Shown here one piece after another: positions 18,639 through 26,084 of a stretch of 64,000 bases of DNA (positions within the stretch are counted from its first letter, which is position 1; every line of letters starts with the position of its first letter). Location: NCBI RefSeq assembly GCF_037026715.1, contig NZ_JBANCG010000004.1:372001-436000 (forward strand), given 5' to 3'. Source of the stretch: Breoghania sp037026715 (GTDB lineage: Bacteria > Pseudomonadota > Alphaproteobacteria > Rhizobiales > Stappiaceae). The position numbers and the translations under genes are program-made. The notes beneath the pieces were generated by a model, which searched no databases, had not been told where the DNA came from, and saw only the letters and a program-made list of their open reading frames with translations.

Positions 18639-18992
18639 TCAGCGCCTCATCAGCATGGCAGCGAGGAAGCCCACGCCGGCGGCGATGCCGAGCGCCTGAA
18701 GCGGATGGCGGCGGACCTGGCCCTGAAGCTGGCGCTCCAGATCCTCGAATTCGCGGCGCACCTGATCGAGCGCATCCTGGGAGGCCTCTGCGATATCGGT
18801 ACCGGCCTTGGAGGCGCGCGCCTTGACTTCGCTGGTCTTGGCAGAGCCGAAGGACTGGACGGACCGCGCCAGCGCGGCAATATCCTCTCGCACGCGGGCA
18901 AGTTCGGCTTCGATGTCCTGGGCATTGGCGCCGGCCGCATCGGCCGCGGCGGCTTCCCTGGCGGTGGCAGTTGACTTGGCGGCAGTGGCCAT
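18639..18992 (-). CDS. DUF883 (ElaB/YqjD/YgaM-like) protein
   Basis: 117 residues: an Ala-rich N terminus, a long coiled-coil helix (about 25-95, with DALDQVRREFEDLERQLQGQ) and a C-terminal membrane segment PLQALGIAAGVGFLAAMLMR ending in Arg, as in YqjD. E. coli homologues are stationary-phase, RpoS-controlled, ribosome-binding inner-membrane proteins. The ribosome site is AAGGAGA. An exact EcfG promoter lies about 30 bases upstream, which is a parallel general-stress control through a different sigma factor. Confidence 0.88.
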   Translation of the reverse strand: MATAAKSTATAREAAAADAAGANAQDIEAELARVREDIAALARSVQSFGSAKTSEVKARASKAGTDIAEASQDALDQVRREFEDLERQLQGQVRRHPLQALGIAAGVGFLAAMLMRR

Positions 18993-19020
18993 TTGCGATC
19001 TCCTTGTGAACTACAGGAGA

Positions 19021-19045
19021 AACGCCCGACAGGCCGTGCCGTTCC
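19021..19045 (-). promoter_or_regulatory. sigma-EcfG promoter of DUF883-holin operon (exact match)
   Basis: Minus strand GGAAC (19041-19045), 16-base spacer, CGTT (19021-19024). Predicted start near 19014 gives a leader of about 22 bases with the ribosome site inside. Confidence 0.85.
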
Positions 19046-19093
19046 GGTGCCTTTCGCAAAAACACGAGCGACCACGAGCCCGGCGCGCATAAG

Positions 19094-19121
19094 AAAACGC
19101 CGGCGGTGCCGCCGGCGTTTT
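19094..19121 (-). terminator. rho-independent terminator of the PRC-barrel gene
   Basis: Perfect 12-bp stem AAAACGCCGGCG (19094-19105) and its complement (19110-19121) around a 4-base loop, with T-runs. It lies about 65 bases after the PRC-barrel stop and upstream of the DUF883 promoter. Confidence 0.88.
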
Positions 19122-19186
19122 CCGATCTCGCGGGGACGGCCCCGAAAGGCCCCTCCCGCTGCCGATGTCTTTCATCAATACCGGTG

Positions 19187-20197
19187 TCAGCGCACCAGCA
19201 CGGCGTCCGGATTGGCCTTGTAGGCTTCCTCCGAATAGGTCGGATAGGACTTCAGCTCTTCCTCGGTCAGCGAGGTGTGGATCTGCATGTCGCCATCCGC
19301 ATTCTTGGTGACCTGCAGTTTCGAGGCGTCGAGCGCGACCGGCTTCTCGCCAAGGCCCAGGAACCCACCGACATCGATGATGTAGGCGACGAGCTTGCCG
19401 TCCGGCGACACGATCACGTCGTTGACGTCGCCCAGATCGGTGTCGTTGGCGCCGTAGACCGCCGTGCCGATCATCTCGTCGGCGCTGAGGAGCGAGGTAT
19501 CGACGCTCGTGCCGGCCATATTGCCGTTGTCAGCCATCTTCATGGCATCGTCACCGGCCGTCTTGTCCATCTTCGCGGCATCTTCGGAGAGAGCCGTACT
19601 GCTCGAGGGCATCGAAGAGCCGGCATCCACCTGATCGCCCACCTTGCTTTCGTCGGTTTTCATGTCGCCGGCAACACTGGAAACCGTCGCCGTCGCATCA
19701 TCCGACATGGAGGTCTTCATATCGTCCTGCGTCTGGTCGAAGACCGAGCGGTCGAACGCCGGCGCGGCTTCCAGATCCTCCTTGGTGGCATCGATCGTGA
19801 GGTAACGGTCACCGTCGCGCTCCGCCCAGGAAACGCGGTCGAAGTTCACCGCCACCTCCTTCTCGCCGACGCCGAGGAAGCCGCCGACACCGATGACGAT
19901 CGCCTCCGCGTCACCTTCCGGCGACATGACGACGTCGTTCACGTCCCCGATCGATTCAGCGTTCTCTCCGGTGCTGTTGTAGACGGTCTCGCCCATCACC
20001 TCGGAAGCAAGGATCTGCCCCTTGGCCGCACGGACGTAACGCTCGCCGGACATGGTATCGGCGGCGGCGCTTTTGGCGTCGGTGGAATAGGTCTGCACGC
20101 CGGCTGCGTCATTGGACGTCTTTGCCGGATCGGCAGCGAGGGCGCCGGTGGTCAGAAGGGCGGTAAGGGCCGTGGTCGTCAAAAGAGCGCGGATCAT
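19187..20197 (-). CDS. exported protein with two PRC-barrel domains
   Basis: 336 residues from the ATG at 20197 with a GGGAGA site. Signal peptide about 1-21 (MIRALLTTTALTALLTTGAL, cut near ALAA). Two PRC-barrel domains (about 60-125 and 240-310) share VNDVVMSPEG and GVGGFLGVGEKEVAV against VNDVIVSPDG and DVGGFLGLGEKPVAL. The linker between them (about 130-240) is rich in Asp, Ser, Met and Lys and probably disordered. PRC-barrels are protein- or RNA-interaction modules; periplasmic forms are common in rhizobia, with no defined role. Controlled by an exact EcfG promoter about 100 bases upstream. Confidence 0.88.
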   Translation of the reverse strand: MIRALLTTTALTALLTTGALAADPAKTSNDAAGVQTYSTDAKSAAADTMSGERYVRAAKGQILASEVMGETVYNSTGENAESIGDVNDVVMSPEGDAEAIVIGVGGFLGVGEKEVAVNFDRVSWAERDGDRYLTIDATKEDLEAAPAFDRSVFDQTQDDMKTSMSDDATATVSSVAGDMKTDESKVGDQVDAGSSMPSSSTALSEDAAKMDKTAGDDAMKMADNGNMAGTSVDTSLLSADEMIGTAVYGANDTDLGDVNDVIVSPDGKLVAYIIDVGGFLGLGEKPVALDASKLQVTKNADGDMQIHTSLTEEELKSYPTYSEEAYKANPDAVLVR

Positions 20198-20294
20198 GTT
20201 AATGTCTCCCGGTATGTCTGATTGGCATACTGGCCGCGCCGGGCGAAACGTTTTAGCGGACTGCTCGCCCGGCGTGGCTGTCAGATGCCACAAC

Positions 20295-20319
20295 AACGGC
20301 CGCCCCCTCGCAAAGTTCC
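20295..20319 (-). promoter_or_regulatory. sigma-EcfG promoter of the PRC-barrel gene (exact match)
   Basis: Minus strand GGAAC (20315-20319), 16-base spacer, CGTT (20295-20298), with a leader of about 90 bases to the ATG at 20197. The rest of the 449-base gap 20198-20646 holds only this element and the divergent DUF1328 promoter. Confidence 0.83.
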
Positions 20320-20549
20320 GCGTTGTTTTCCGGAAAATATTCTTTGCGGCAACGGGATACAGGTCGAATAATCCGATATTATAAAGTGTAACCCGAGGCG
20401 CCGGATTCCCATTTCTTGAAAATGCTCCCGCCGCGGTGCTCCGACCGGCGCGAGCCGCTTCCTCCCGGCTGGCGTCCCGGTTCAAAAGTGCAGGCGTTCT
20501 TTTCGCGTCTGCCGTTTCTGGTTTTATTTTCTCCTTTCACATTTTCTTG

Positions 20550-20574
20550 CGAACCAACTCCCTTCCTTCGCGTT
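20550..20574 (+). promoter_or_regulatory. sigma-EcfG-like promoter of the DUF1328 gene (one mismatch)
   Basis: CGAAC (20550-20554), 16-base spacer, CGTT (20571-20574) on the plus strand, differing from consensus only in the first base. Leader of about 65 bases to the ATG at 20647. Confidence 0.6.
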
Positions 20575-20646
20575 GTCAATGCAACGGCGCACACGGCGCT
20601 GAACGTCTATCAGATCAGATCTTCATGAAAACCATGGGAGTTTGTC

Positions 20647-20826
20647 ATGTTCGGTTGGGCTCTTACCTTCTTGATCGTTGCGATCATCGCCGCTGTGCTT
20701 GGCTTCGGCGGCGTTGCCGGTACGGCAATCGGCATCGCGAAAATCATCTTTTTCGTCGCACTGGCGCTTCTCGTGATCTCGTTGGTCTACGGGGTCGTCA
20801 CGGGTCGCCGTCCGCCGATCTCCTGA
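20647..20826 (+). CDS. DUF1328 (YtjA-like) small membrane protein
   Basis: 59 residues, nearly all hydrophobic: MFGWALTFLIVAIIAAVLGF, then GGVAGTAIGIAKIIFFVALA and a second helix ending in GVVTGRRPP. This is the full-length YtjA/DUF1328 pattern with two membrane helices. The ATG has a GGGAG site. The role of the family is unknown; it often appears in stress regulons. A near-consensus EcfG promoter lies upstream and a strong terminator downstream. Confidence 0.9.
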   Translation: MFGWALTFLIVAIIAAVLGFGGVAGTAIGIAKIIFFVALALLVISLVYGVVTGRRPPIS

Positions 20827-20881
20827 TCGGCGCACCGGTACAAGAATTCACAAATAAAACATAAGAATTAAACGAACGCTC

Positions 20882-20949
20882 AAAACGCCCCGCCTTCCCT
20901 GTCCTGACGGCCCTGCGGCCTGACGGTCTTCCGGAAGGCGGGGCGTTTT
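20882..20949. terminator. bidirectional rho-independent terminator
   Basis: 17-base arms AAAACGCCCCGCCTTCC (20882-20898) and the complement (20933-20949), with T-runs in both directions. It lies between the convergent DUF1328 gene and the histidine kinase gene. Confidence 0.9.
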
Positions 20950-21001
20950 CTTTTGCCAAGAATTCGCTTGTCAGGCGTTCGGATAGCAGGAATTAAGATG
21001 A

Positions 21002-22684
21002 CTACGCTCCGTGCACCGAAGTCGGTGACATGGGCTGCGCCGCCGGACGACGCACAGAGGAGGCCGGGCGCGGCGCGAGATCGTCGCGAACCGGGATGAG
21101 AAGCCGGGTGACGGTGCCCTCGACCTCGAAATCGGCAGACAGCTGGCCGAGATAGGCCCGCATCAGCCGCGTGGTCAACGGACCTTCCGGATCATCGCCC
21201 GTCACCGCCTCGTAGCCCGGAGGGCCCGAGATCTCCAGCTTCGCCCGTTCGCCCGCGGTGATCGATACCGAAACCGCTTCCCCCGGCAACAGCACGTCGA
21301 AGCGCGGCGGCAGGAGTTCCGCCAGGATGAAGGCAAGGGGGATCGCCTTGTCGAGCACGATGGTGGTCCGAACGGCGTCGTCCACGGAAAAGCGGATCCG
21401 GCTCGCCGAAAGGCGCACCGGCTCACGCAGCGCATCGACCACCTCGCGCACCAGATCCTCCAGCCCGACATCGGTCCCCTCGTTCGTCGCATAGGAAACA
21501 CGGAAGGCGGCCGAAATGCCCTGGACGCGTTCCAGCGCCACGCGCAGCACCGCCTTGTCGGAGGCAAGCGTCGCCTCGCGCCGCTGCATGCCGAGCAGGC
21601 TTGCGATCATCTGCAGGGTGTTCTTGATCCGGTGATGAAGTTCGCGCGTCAACCGCTGCTGCTCGGCGAGCGAGTTTTCCAGATCACGCGTGCGATAGGC
21701 GATGCGGTCGGCCATCATGTCGAAGGTCATGCCGAGAAGCTGGATTTCGGCCGGCGCCCGCTCCAACCGGCCAACGCGCGCATCGGTGTCGCCCGCCCCG
21801 TACTGACGGAACGTTCCGTAGATGTGGCGAAGGTAGCGCAGCAGGAAGCGCTGCATGCCGAAGCGCAGCACGACGAACACGGCGGCCAGCAGCGTGACGG
21901 GGAGAAGGAGGGCCTGGGCAACCGAAAGCCATGGCTCCCAATTCGCCTGCGGCGGCAAGACGCCGGTGGCGATCCGGAAATCCGTGCCCGTGATCGGCAC
22001 CACGGCGATCAGCCATCCGCCATCCGTACGCAGCCCTGCCGTTGCCGCTCCCTCCGAAAGATCCCGTTCCTTCAGAATATGGAGAAATTCGGCCTTTTCT
22101 TCCTTGTGGTCGGCGTAGTCGGCCAGCACGCTTCCATCCGGTGCCAGCAGGGCGAAACTCGCCCGACTCGACGTGGTGGCCGCGATCGGCGCTGTCAGAA
22201 CGGCGCGAGGACGCAGGCCGATGGAGACAGACACGCGATCGTCTGAGGAGGTACGCGTGACGACGATCGCCTGACGTTCGCTTTCGCGGATCTCCTTGAG
22301 AACGGAAGAGACCGTGTCGCCTTCCCGATAGCGCGTGCGCGCACAGACCTGTGCGCCGGCGGCTTCGACCCGGATGCTCATCGCCTGGCGCAATTCGCCC
22401 TGCAAGGAAGCAAAGACCGCATCGCAGTCGACCGCGCTCGCGTCCTCGCGCGCAGTGAGCCCGGCCGCGAAGCCTTCCGCGCGCGCGATGATCTTGGCGC
22501 TCGACTGACCGATCAATCGCGCATAGTCGATGAAATCGGACTGCTCTGTCTCCGCGCGGCGCACGTGGTCGGCATAGGAGAACACGAAGGCCAGTGCTGC
22601 CAGTGGCAGCAGCGCACCCGCGATATAGCCGAACAGCCGGCGATCGATTTTTGAGCTTGTGGTGGGAAGCTTAGCCCATGGCAC
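21002..22684 (-). CDS. HisKA_2/HWE-type sensor histidine kinase-like protein of the GSR operon, degenerate ATPase
   Basis: 560 residues with a GTG start overlapping the ecfG stop by 14 bases. Membrane helix about 17-37, periplasmic sensor about 38-250 (Cache-like), second helix about 253-275, HAMP about 280-335, then the HisKA_2 dimerisation helix with ELHHRIKNTLQMIASLLGMQ (His350/351). The C-terminal region is ATPase-like, but the N-box Asn is missing (AFILAELLPP where ELxxNA is expected) and no DxGxG or GLG motif is visible. It may act mainly as a PhyR phosphatase or regulator, as reported for PhyP in Sphingomonas. This is an inference. Confidence 0.85.
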   Translation of the reverse strand: MPWAKLPTTSSKIDRRLFGYIAGALLPLAALAFVFSYADHVRRAETEQSDFIDYARLIGQSSAKIIARAEGFAAGLTAREDASAVDCDAVFASLQGELRQAMSIRVEAAGAQVCARTRYREGDTVSSVLKEIRESERQAIVVTRTSSDDRVSVSIGLRPRAVLTAPIAATTSSRASFALLAPDGSVLADYADHKEEKAEFLHILKERDLSEGAATAGLRTDGGWLIAVVPITGTDFRIATGVLPPQANWEPWLSVAQALLLPVTLLAAVFVVLRFGMQRFLLRYLRHIYGTFRQYGAGDTDARVGRLERAPAEIQLLGMTFDMMADRIAYRTRDLENSLAEQQRLTRELHHRIKNTLQMIASLLGMQRREATLASDKAVLRVALERVQGISAAFRVSYATNEGTDVGLEDLVREVVDALREPVRLSASRIRFSVDDAVRTTIVLDKAIPLAFILAELLPPRFDVLLPGEAVSVSITAGERAKLEISGPPGYEAVTGDDPEGPLTTRLMRAYLGQLSADFEVEGTVTRLLIPVRDDLAPRPASSVRRPAAQPMSPTSVHGA

Positions 22685-23249
22685 GACTTTTTGCCGTCGG
22701 TACGGAGGTTACGGATAGGACTGCCTGGGCGGAGCCGTCGGGGCCGAATTCGTCGGCCGAGGAAACACTGAGCATCTCCGCCAATTTCGCCCGGGCGCGA
22801 TTGACGCGGCTTTTTACCGTACCGATCGCACATCCGCAAATTTCCGAGGCCTCCTCGTACGAGAAGCCCGACGCGCCGATGAGGATCAGCGCTTCGCGCT
22901 GGTCATCGGGCAGCTTGTCGAGGGCGGCGCGGAAATCGGCGAAGTCGAGATGCCCTTGCTGTTGCGGGTGCTCGGCCAGATTTGCCGCATAGGTGCCGTC
23001 AGAATCCTGCACCTCGCGCTTCAGCTTGCGGCAGTTCGAGTAGAACGTGTTGCGCAGAATGGTGAAGAGCCAGGCCCGCATATTGGTTCCGGCGGTAAAG
23101 GAGTGGAGGTTACCCCACGCCTTCATCAGCGATTCCTGGACCAGATCGTCGGCACGGTCGCTGGCACCCGTCAGCGACGCCGCAAAGGCACGCATGCTGG
23201 GAATGCAGCCGACGAACTCGTTGCGCAGCTCCGGAGTGATCTCCGCCAT
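22671..23249 (-). CDS. ecfG: ECF sigma factor EcfG, general stress response
   Basis: 192 residues from the ATG at 23249. Region 2 at about 8-75 (SDRADDLVQESLMKAWGNLH, NMRAWLFTILRNTFYSNCRK) and region 4 at about 120-175 (LPDDQREALILIGASGFSYE, CAIGTVKSRVNRARAKL). This is the EcfG (ECF15) type, which recognises GGAAC-N16/17-CGTT. It starts 1 base after the nepR2 stop, so sigma and anti-sigma are co-translated. It is followed by the kinase-like gene. Control is by NepR sequestration and PhyR partner switching. Confidence 0.95.
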   Translation of the reverse strand: MAEITPELRNEFVGCIPSMRAFAASLTGASDRADDLVQESLMKAWGNLHSFTAGTNMRAWLFTILRNTFYSNCRKLKREVQDSDGTYAANLAEHPQQQGHLDFADFRAALDKLPDDQREALILIGASGFSYEEASEICGCAIGTVKSRVNRARAKLAEMLSVSSADEFGPDGSAQAVLSVTSVPTAKSRAMG

Positions 23250-23250
23250 G

Positions 23251-23454
23251 CTATTCCTTGCCCCGATTGGTGTCCGACGCGGTCGCCTTCTCAAGCTGCT
23301 TCAGCAGCCCTGCGATCCGATCCGGCACAGGTTCGTCAAGCACAGTATCGTAAATCGACTTCAGCTGACTGCCGATCTTGGCCTGGATGTCCTCATCGAA
23401 GCCGGGGCGAATGGTCCGGCCGTCATCATCATCCGCCATGATATCTCTTTTCAT
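23251..23454 (-). CDS. nepR: anti-sigma factor NepR, second copy
   Basis: 67 residues with core IGSQLKSIYDTVLDEPVPDR and IAGLLKQLE, similar to but clearly diverged from the NepR at 17090 outside the shared PDR-L-LL-LE pattern. Acidic N terminus (MADDDDG). GGGGAG ribosome site before ATG 23454. First gene of nepR2-ecfG-kinase. Having two NepR proteins implies either layered control of one EcfG or a second EcfG elsewhere in the genome. Confidence 0.9.
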   Translation of the reverse strand: MKRDIMADDDDGRTIRPGFDEDIQAKIGSQLKSIYDTVLDEPVPDRIAGLLKQLEKATASDTNRGKE

Positions 23455-23643
23455 GGATTGCTCCCCTCGCCGGCCCTGGCGCGGCTTGTCAGGACTGGCG
23501 TTACTTAACGACCCGGATACGCAGGGTCGCCCGCTATACCGTGACGGGCACGTCAAGCGGCTTTTCTTCATCGACATCAAGCCCCGGCCGGATCGACAGC
23601 GCAGCGGTCTCAATGTGGCTGGTTTGAACTACGTCTTGATGTG

Positions 23644-23668
23644 AACGCCGGTCGCCTCACTCGGTTCC
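23644..23668 (-). promoter_or_regulatory. sigma-EcfG promoter of nepR2-ecfG (exact match)
   Basis: Minus strand GGAAC (23664-23668), 16-base spacer, CGTT (23644-23647). It faces nepR2 but lies 190 bases upstream, predicting a leader of about 180 bases without a recognisable gene. It supports autoregulation of the sigma factor. The rest of 23455-23851 shows nothing else. Confidence 0.8.
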
Positions 23669-23851
23669 ACCCGCAAGCAGAAATAATTTCGCGGCATCCT
23701 CTCCCTGGCAACCCGCCGTCTGGGCGGCGCCACGACATCGCCTCGCGGCTCAAATCGTGTTGCCACCCGGCGGGCGGACCTGAACGGGACAGGTGGAAGG
23801 ACGCGGCCCGGCACTTTGCCGGATCCGGCGCCCTCCTCCGGCGCAGCGCGA

Positions 23852-24043
23852 TCAGGCATAGGAGGCCCGCGAGGGGCCCGCCAGCAGCCAAAGCAGGAAG
23901 CCCAGCAGCGGCAACAGCAGGATCAGCACGACCCAGAGCACCTTCGACGCGGTGGACGCACCCGAGCCGATGATCTTGACGATCGCGTAGACATCCAGAA
24001 CCAGAATGACGAGGCCCAGCAGGCCACCAACTTCTATACCCAT
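23852..24043 (-). CDS. PLDc_N domain small membrane protein
   Basis: 63 residues from ATG 24043 with an AAGGAGA site. Two hydrophobic helices (VGGLLGLVILVLDVYAIVKI and WVVLILLLPLLGFLLWLLAG) separated by a short loop, matching the stand-alone phospholipase D N-terminal (PLDc_N) membrane domain. No catalytic HKD domain is present. It is an inner-membrane protein of unknown role, upstream of the nepR2-ecfG operon on the same strand. The two have separate promoters. Confidence 0.82.
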   Translation of the reverse strand: MGIEVGGLLGLVILVLDVYAIVKIIGSGASTASKVLWVVLILLLPLLGFLLWLLAGPSRASYA

Positions 24044-24204
24044 CTCGATTCTCCTTCGGTTCGGGGCCCGCACGTCCACACGCTTGCGACATGTCGGCCG
24101 GCAATCGGCGGCGGCACGATATCCGCCTCGCCGAACGGCAAAGGCCCGGTTCGCATTCAAGGTGTTGTCGGATCGCGGCTGCGCCATTCGACAGGCGAGA
24201 CGCG

Positions 24205-24462
24205 CTATTTCACCATTTCCGACTTGCCCGAATTGTCCGGCCCGGATCGGACCGGAGCCTGCGTCTCGGCGAACGTGACGCCCTGTTCGAGCGACACGAG
24301 CATCTGCCTGTCACCGGCAGCCGTGATGTTCGCGGACAGAGCCCAAAGACTTAGCGAAACAAGGTAGACCAGACACATTACCATGCAGGCGGCGAGTACG
24401 CAGATCACCGGTTCCGCACGCCGCTTGCGTCGAGTGCTTTCATTCGGCAATCTGTTTCTCAT
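24205..24462 (-). CDS. hypothetical single-pass membrane protein
   Basis: 85 residues: a basic N terminus (NESTRRKRRAE), one hydrophobic segment (PVICVLAACMVMCLVYLVSL) at about 18-42, and a polar C-terminal half. The positive-inside rule puts the short N terminus in the cytoplasm and the C-terminal half in the periplasm. I do not recognise the family. A one-mismatch EcfG promoter lies about 100 bases upstream. The 256-base gap to 24718 holds, besides that element, only a 14-codon ORF (24638-24682). Confidence 0.6.
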   Translation of the reverse strand: MRNRLPNESTRRKRRAEPVICVLAACMVMCLVYLVSLSLWALSANITAAGDRQMLVSLEQGVTFAETQAPVRSGPDNSGKSEMVK

Positions 24463-24561
24463 CTCTTTCTTGCCTCTTTCTGTGTCGTCTACTCTTTTTT
24501 CTCCATGGACCTGAATCCATTTTTCGGTTCTTACGAGAGTACGTCAGACATTCGGCAAGAT

Positions 24562-24587
24562 AACTCCGCGTAGGCCGGGTTAGTTCC
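24562..24587 (-). promoter_or_regulatory. sigma-EcfG-like promoter (one mismatch)
   Basis: Minus strand GGAAC (24583-24587), 17-base spacer, AGTT (24562-24565), one base from consensus in the -10 element, facing the gene that starts at 24462. Confidence 0.45.
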
Positions 24588-24718
24588 GGACGAAGCGCGC
24601 GGAAAGACTCTTTCTCCGGAGGGATCAGGAGAAGAAAATGCCGCAACTGCCGGTTCAGCTTTCGGGTGCGAGGTGGGCGTAAGGTCGTGCGACTCGGCGT
24701 GCGAGCGCCGACAGGACG

Positions 24719-25609
24719 CTATCGTCCCTGCGCCAACGTCCAGTTGAGCAGGCGCCACCAGTCGGTCATGCGGATCGGCGTACCGTGCGAGCCTGTGGCA
24801 AACAGCGTCATGCGCGTCGGATATCCCGCCGCGTGCAGAGAGCGGAAGAAGGCGATCTGCTCATTGGCGGGATAGACCGGGTCGTCGCCGCCGTGGGTGA
24901 AATAGACAGGAAGGCGACGGCGATAGGCGACGGTTCGGACAAAATCCGGATTGGGAGCACCGCCCAGAATGGCGAGCCCGCTCAGATGCGATACGGCGCG
25001 CGCGTCCTTGGCCACGCCCCAGCAGATGAAGCTGCCCATCGATGCGCAGGCGAGGATGACCGGGCGGCCGCGACCCCGCTCGGACACCTCCGCAATCAGC
25101 CGGGCGACGGCATCGACGCCATCCTCGCCGAAATCGCGGATCGTGGGCGAATAGTAGCTGCCGCCGTTCTGGACGACGAGGTTCTTCAACCGGTTGAAGT
25201 TGCCGCCGAAGGTGTAGTCGTTGACGCCGAGTGCGCGGTCGCCGCCACGACCGTGGATGAAGATCACGGAAAACGCCGCGCGGCCCTTCGGCCCGACGCG
25301 GGTGAGGGGCAGGCGATGATTGCCGAGGCTGAGCATCTCGTCGGCCTGCTGGCGCGAGACAAGGGTGGAGACATAGGTCTCCCGCACCCGCTTTTCCGGC
25401 ACGGTGTCGCGGCCGTAGAGATCACGCGCCTTCTGGTAGTCGATCACGACGAGGGCTCCCTCGTCGGATACCTCCAGGATCGGCAGGTCGGAAAAGAGAT
25501 CGTTCTTGAAGGCCTTGAGCGGCAGGTCGAGCGCGCGGGCAGGGACGGAGAGCAGCGCGGCGCACATGACGGCGGCCAGAGCCACTAAGGGAAGAATTCT
25601 GTAACGCAT
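24719..25609 (-). CDS. exported alpha/beta-hydrolase family protein
   Basis: 296 residues from ATG 25609 with a signal peptide (MRYRILPLVALAAVMCAALL, cut near ARA). Hydrolase features: FSVIFIHGRGGDRA (oxyanion turn), nucleophile elbow ILACASMGSF with Ser in an S-M-G context, an acid in THGGDDPVYP and a late His in TGSHGTP, in the right order for a Ser-Asp-His triad. The location should be periplasmic. The substrate is unknown. The final residues TDWWRLLNWTLAQGR match small serine hydrolases of rhizobia. It is not clearly in an operon. Confidence 0.78.
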   Translation of the reverse strand: MRYRILPLVALAAVMCAALLSVPARALDLPLKAFKNDLFSDLPILEVSDEGALVVIDYQKARDLYGRDTVPEKRVRETYVSTLVSRQQADEMLSLGNHRLPLTRVGPKGRAAFSVIFIHGRGGDRALGVNDYTFGGNFNRLKNLVVQNGGSYYSPTIRDFGEDGVDAVARLIAEVSERGRGRPVILACASMGSFICWGVAKDARAVSHLSGLAILGGAPNPDFVRTVAYRRRLPVYFTHGGDDPVYPANEQIAFFRSLHAAGYPTRMTLFATGSHGTPIRMTDWWRLLNWTLAQGR

Positions 25610-25762
25610 TGCGCTCGCTGGTTTTCGCGGAGCCGGGACGGCGGCGGCGCCACTTTGGCGCGACGGCGGAGCGAATGCAACAGGGTGTCGCGGAGAGGCG
25701 CGGAGCGGGACGATGTCCTGCCCGCCCCTCTCCGCGCCCATCCGCAAGACAGATCAGGGCGC

Positions 25763-25909
25763 CTATTTGGTCTCCACCGACAGGCCGTGCTGCCCCACCT
25801 CAACCTCGATACCGGCCTTCTTCTGCTGTTCCTGATAGTAGAGATATCCGAACGTGCCCGCCGCGACGGCGAAGACGGCGACGAGCGCGACAAGTGCATT
25901 ACGGCTCAT
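25763..25909 (-). CDS. 48-residue single-pass membrane protein under EcfG control
   Basis: Translation gives MSRNALVALVAVFAVAAGTF, then GYLYYQEQQKKAGIEVEVGQ and HGLSVETK. One hydrophobic helix (about 5-24) is followed by a short charged tail, probably periplasmic. I recognise the pattern from other rhizobial genomes but no named family. Support comes from the exact EcfG promoter 67 bases upstream of the ATG, in the right orientation. It lies between lpdA and the hydrolase gene. Confidence 0.65.
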   Translation of the reverse strand: MSRNALVALVAVFAVAAGTFGYLYYQEQQKKAGIEVEVGQHGLSVETK

Positions 25910-25975
25910 GGAGTTCAGCCCCTCGGGTCTGTTGCTGGGGCGCCGGCGGTATGCGGAGCCCTCGTTCCTGCAACA

Positions 25976-26000
25976 AACGCCGGGAGAGGCGGCGGGTTCC
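25976..26000 (-). promoter_or_regulatory. sigma-EcfG promoter of the 48-residue gene (exact match)
   Basis: Minus strand GGAAC (25996-26000), 16-base spacer, CGTT (25976-25979), leader of about 60 bases. It lies directly downstream of the lpdA stop (26085), so it starts a new unit. Confidence 0.75.
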
Positions 26001-26084
26001 CGAGGGGGAAGAGGTACGGGAAGAAGAAAGGCGTGCCCGATTTCCCGCGGGGCGCGCCTTCATCGCCAATGGTCGGTGACGAGC

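Noticed and set aside
24638..24682. 14-codon ORF with an AGGAG ribosome site
   Set aside because: Too short to support as a gene from sequence alone. Possible chance or leader peptide.
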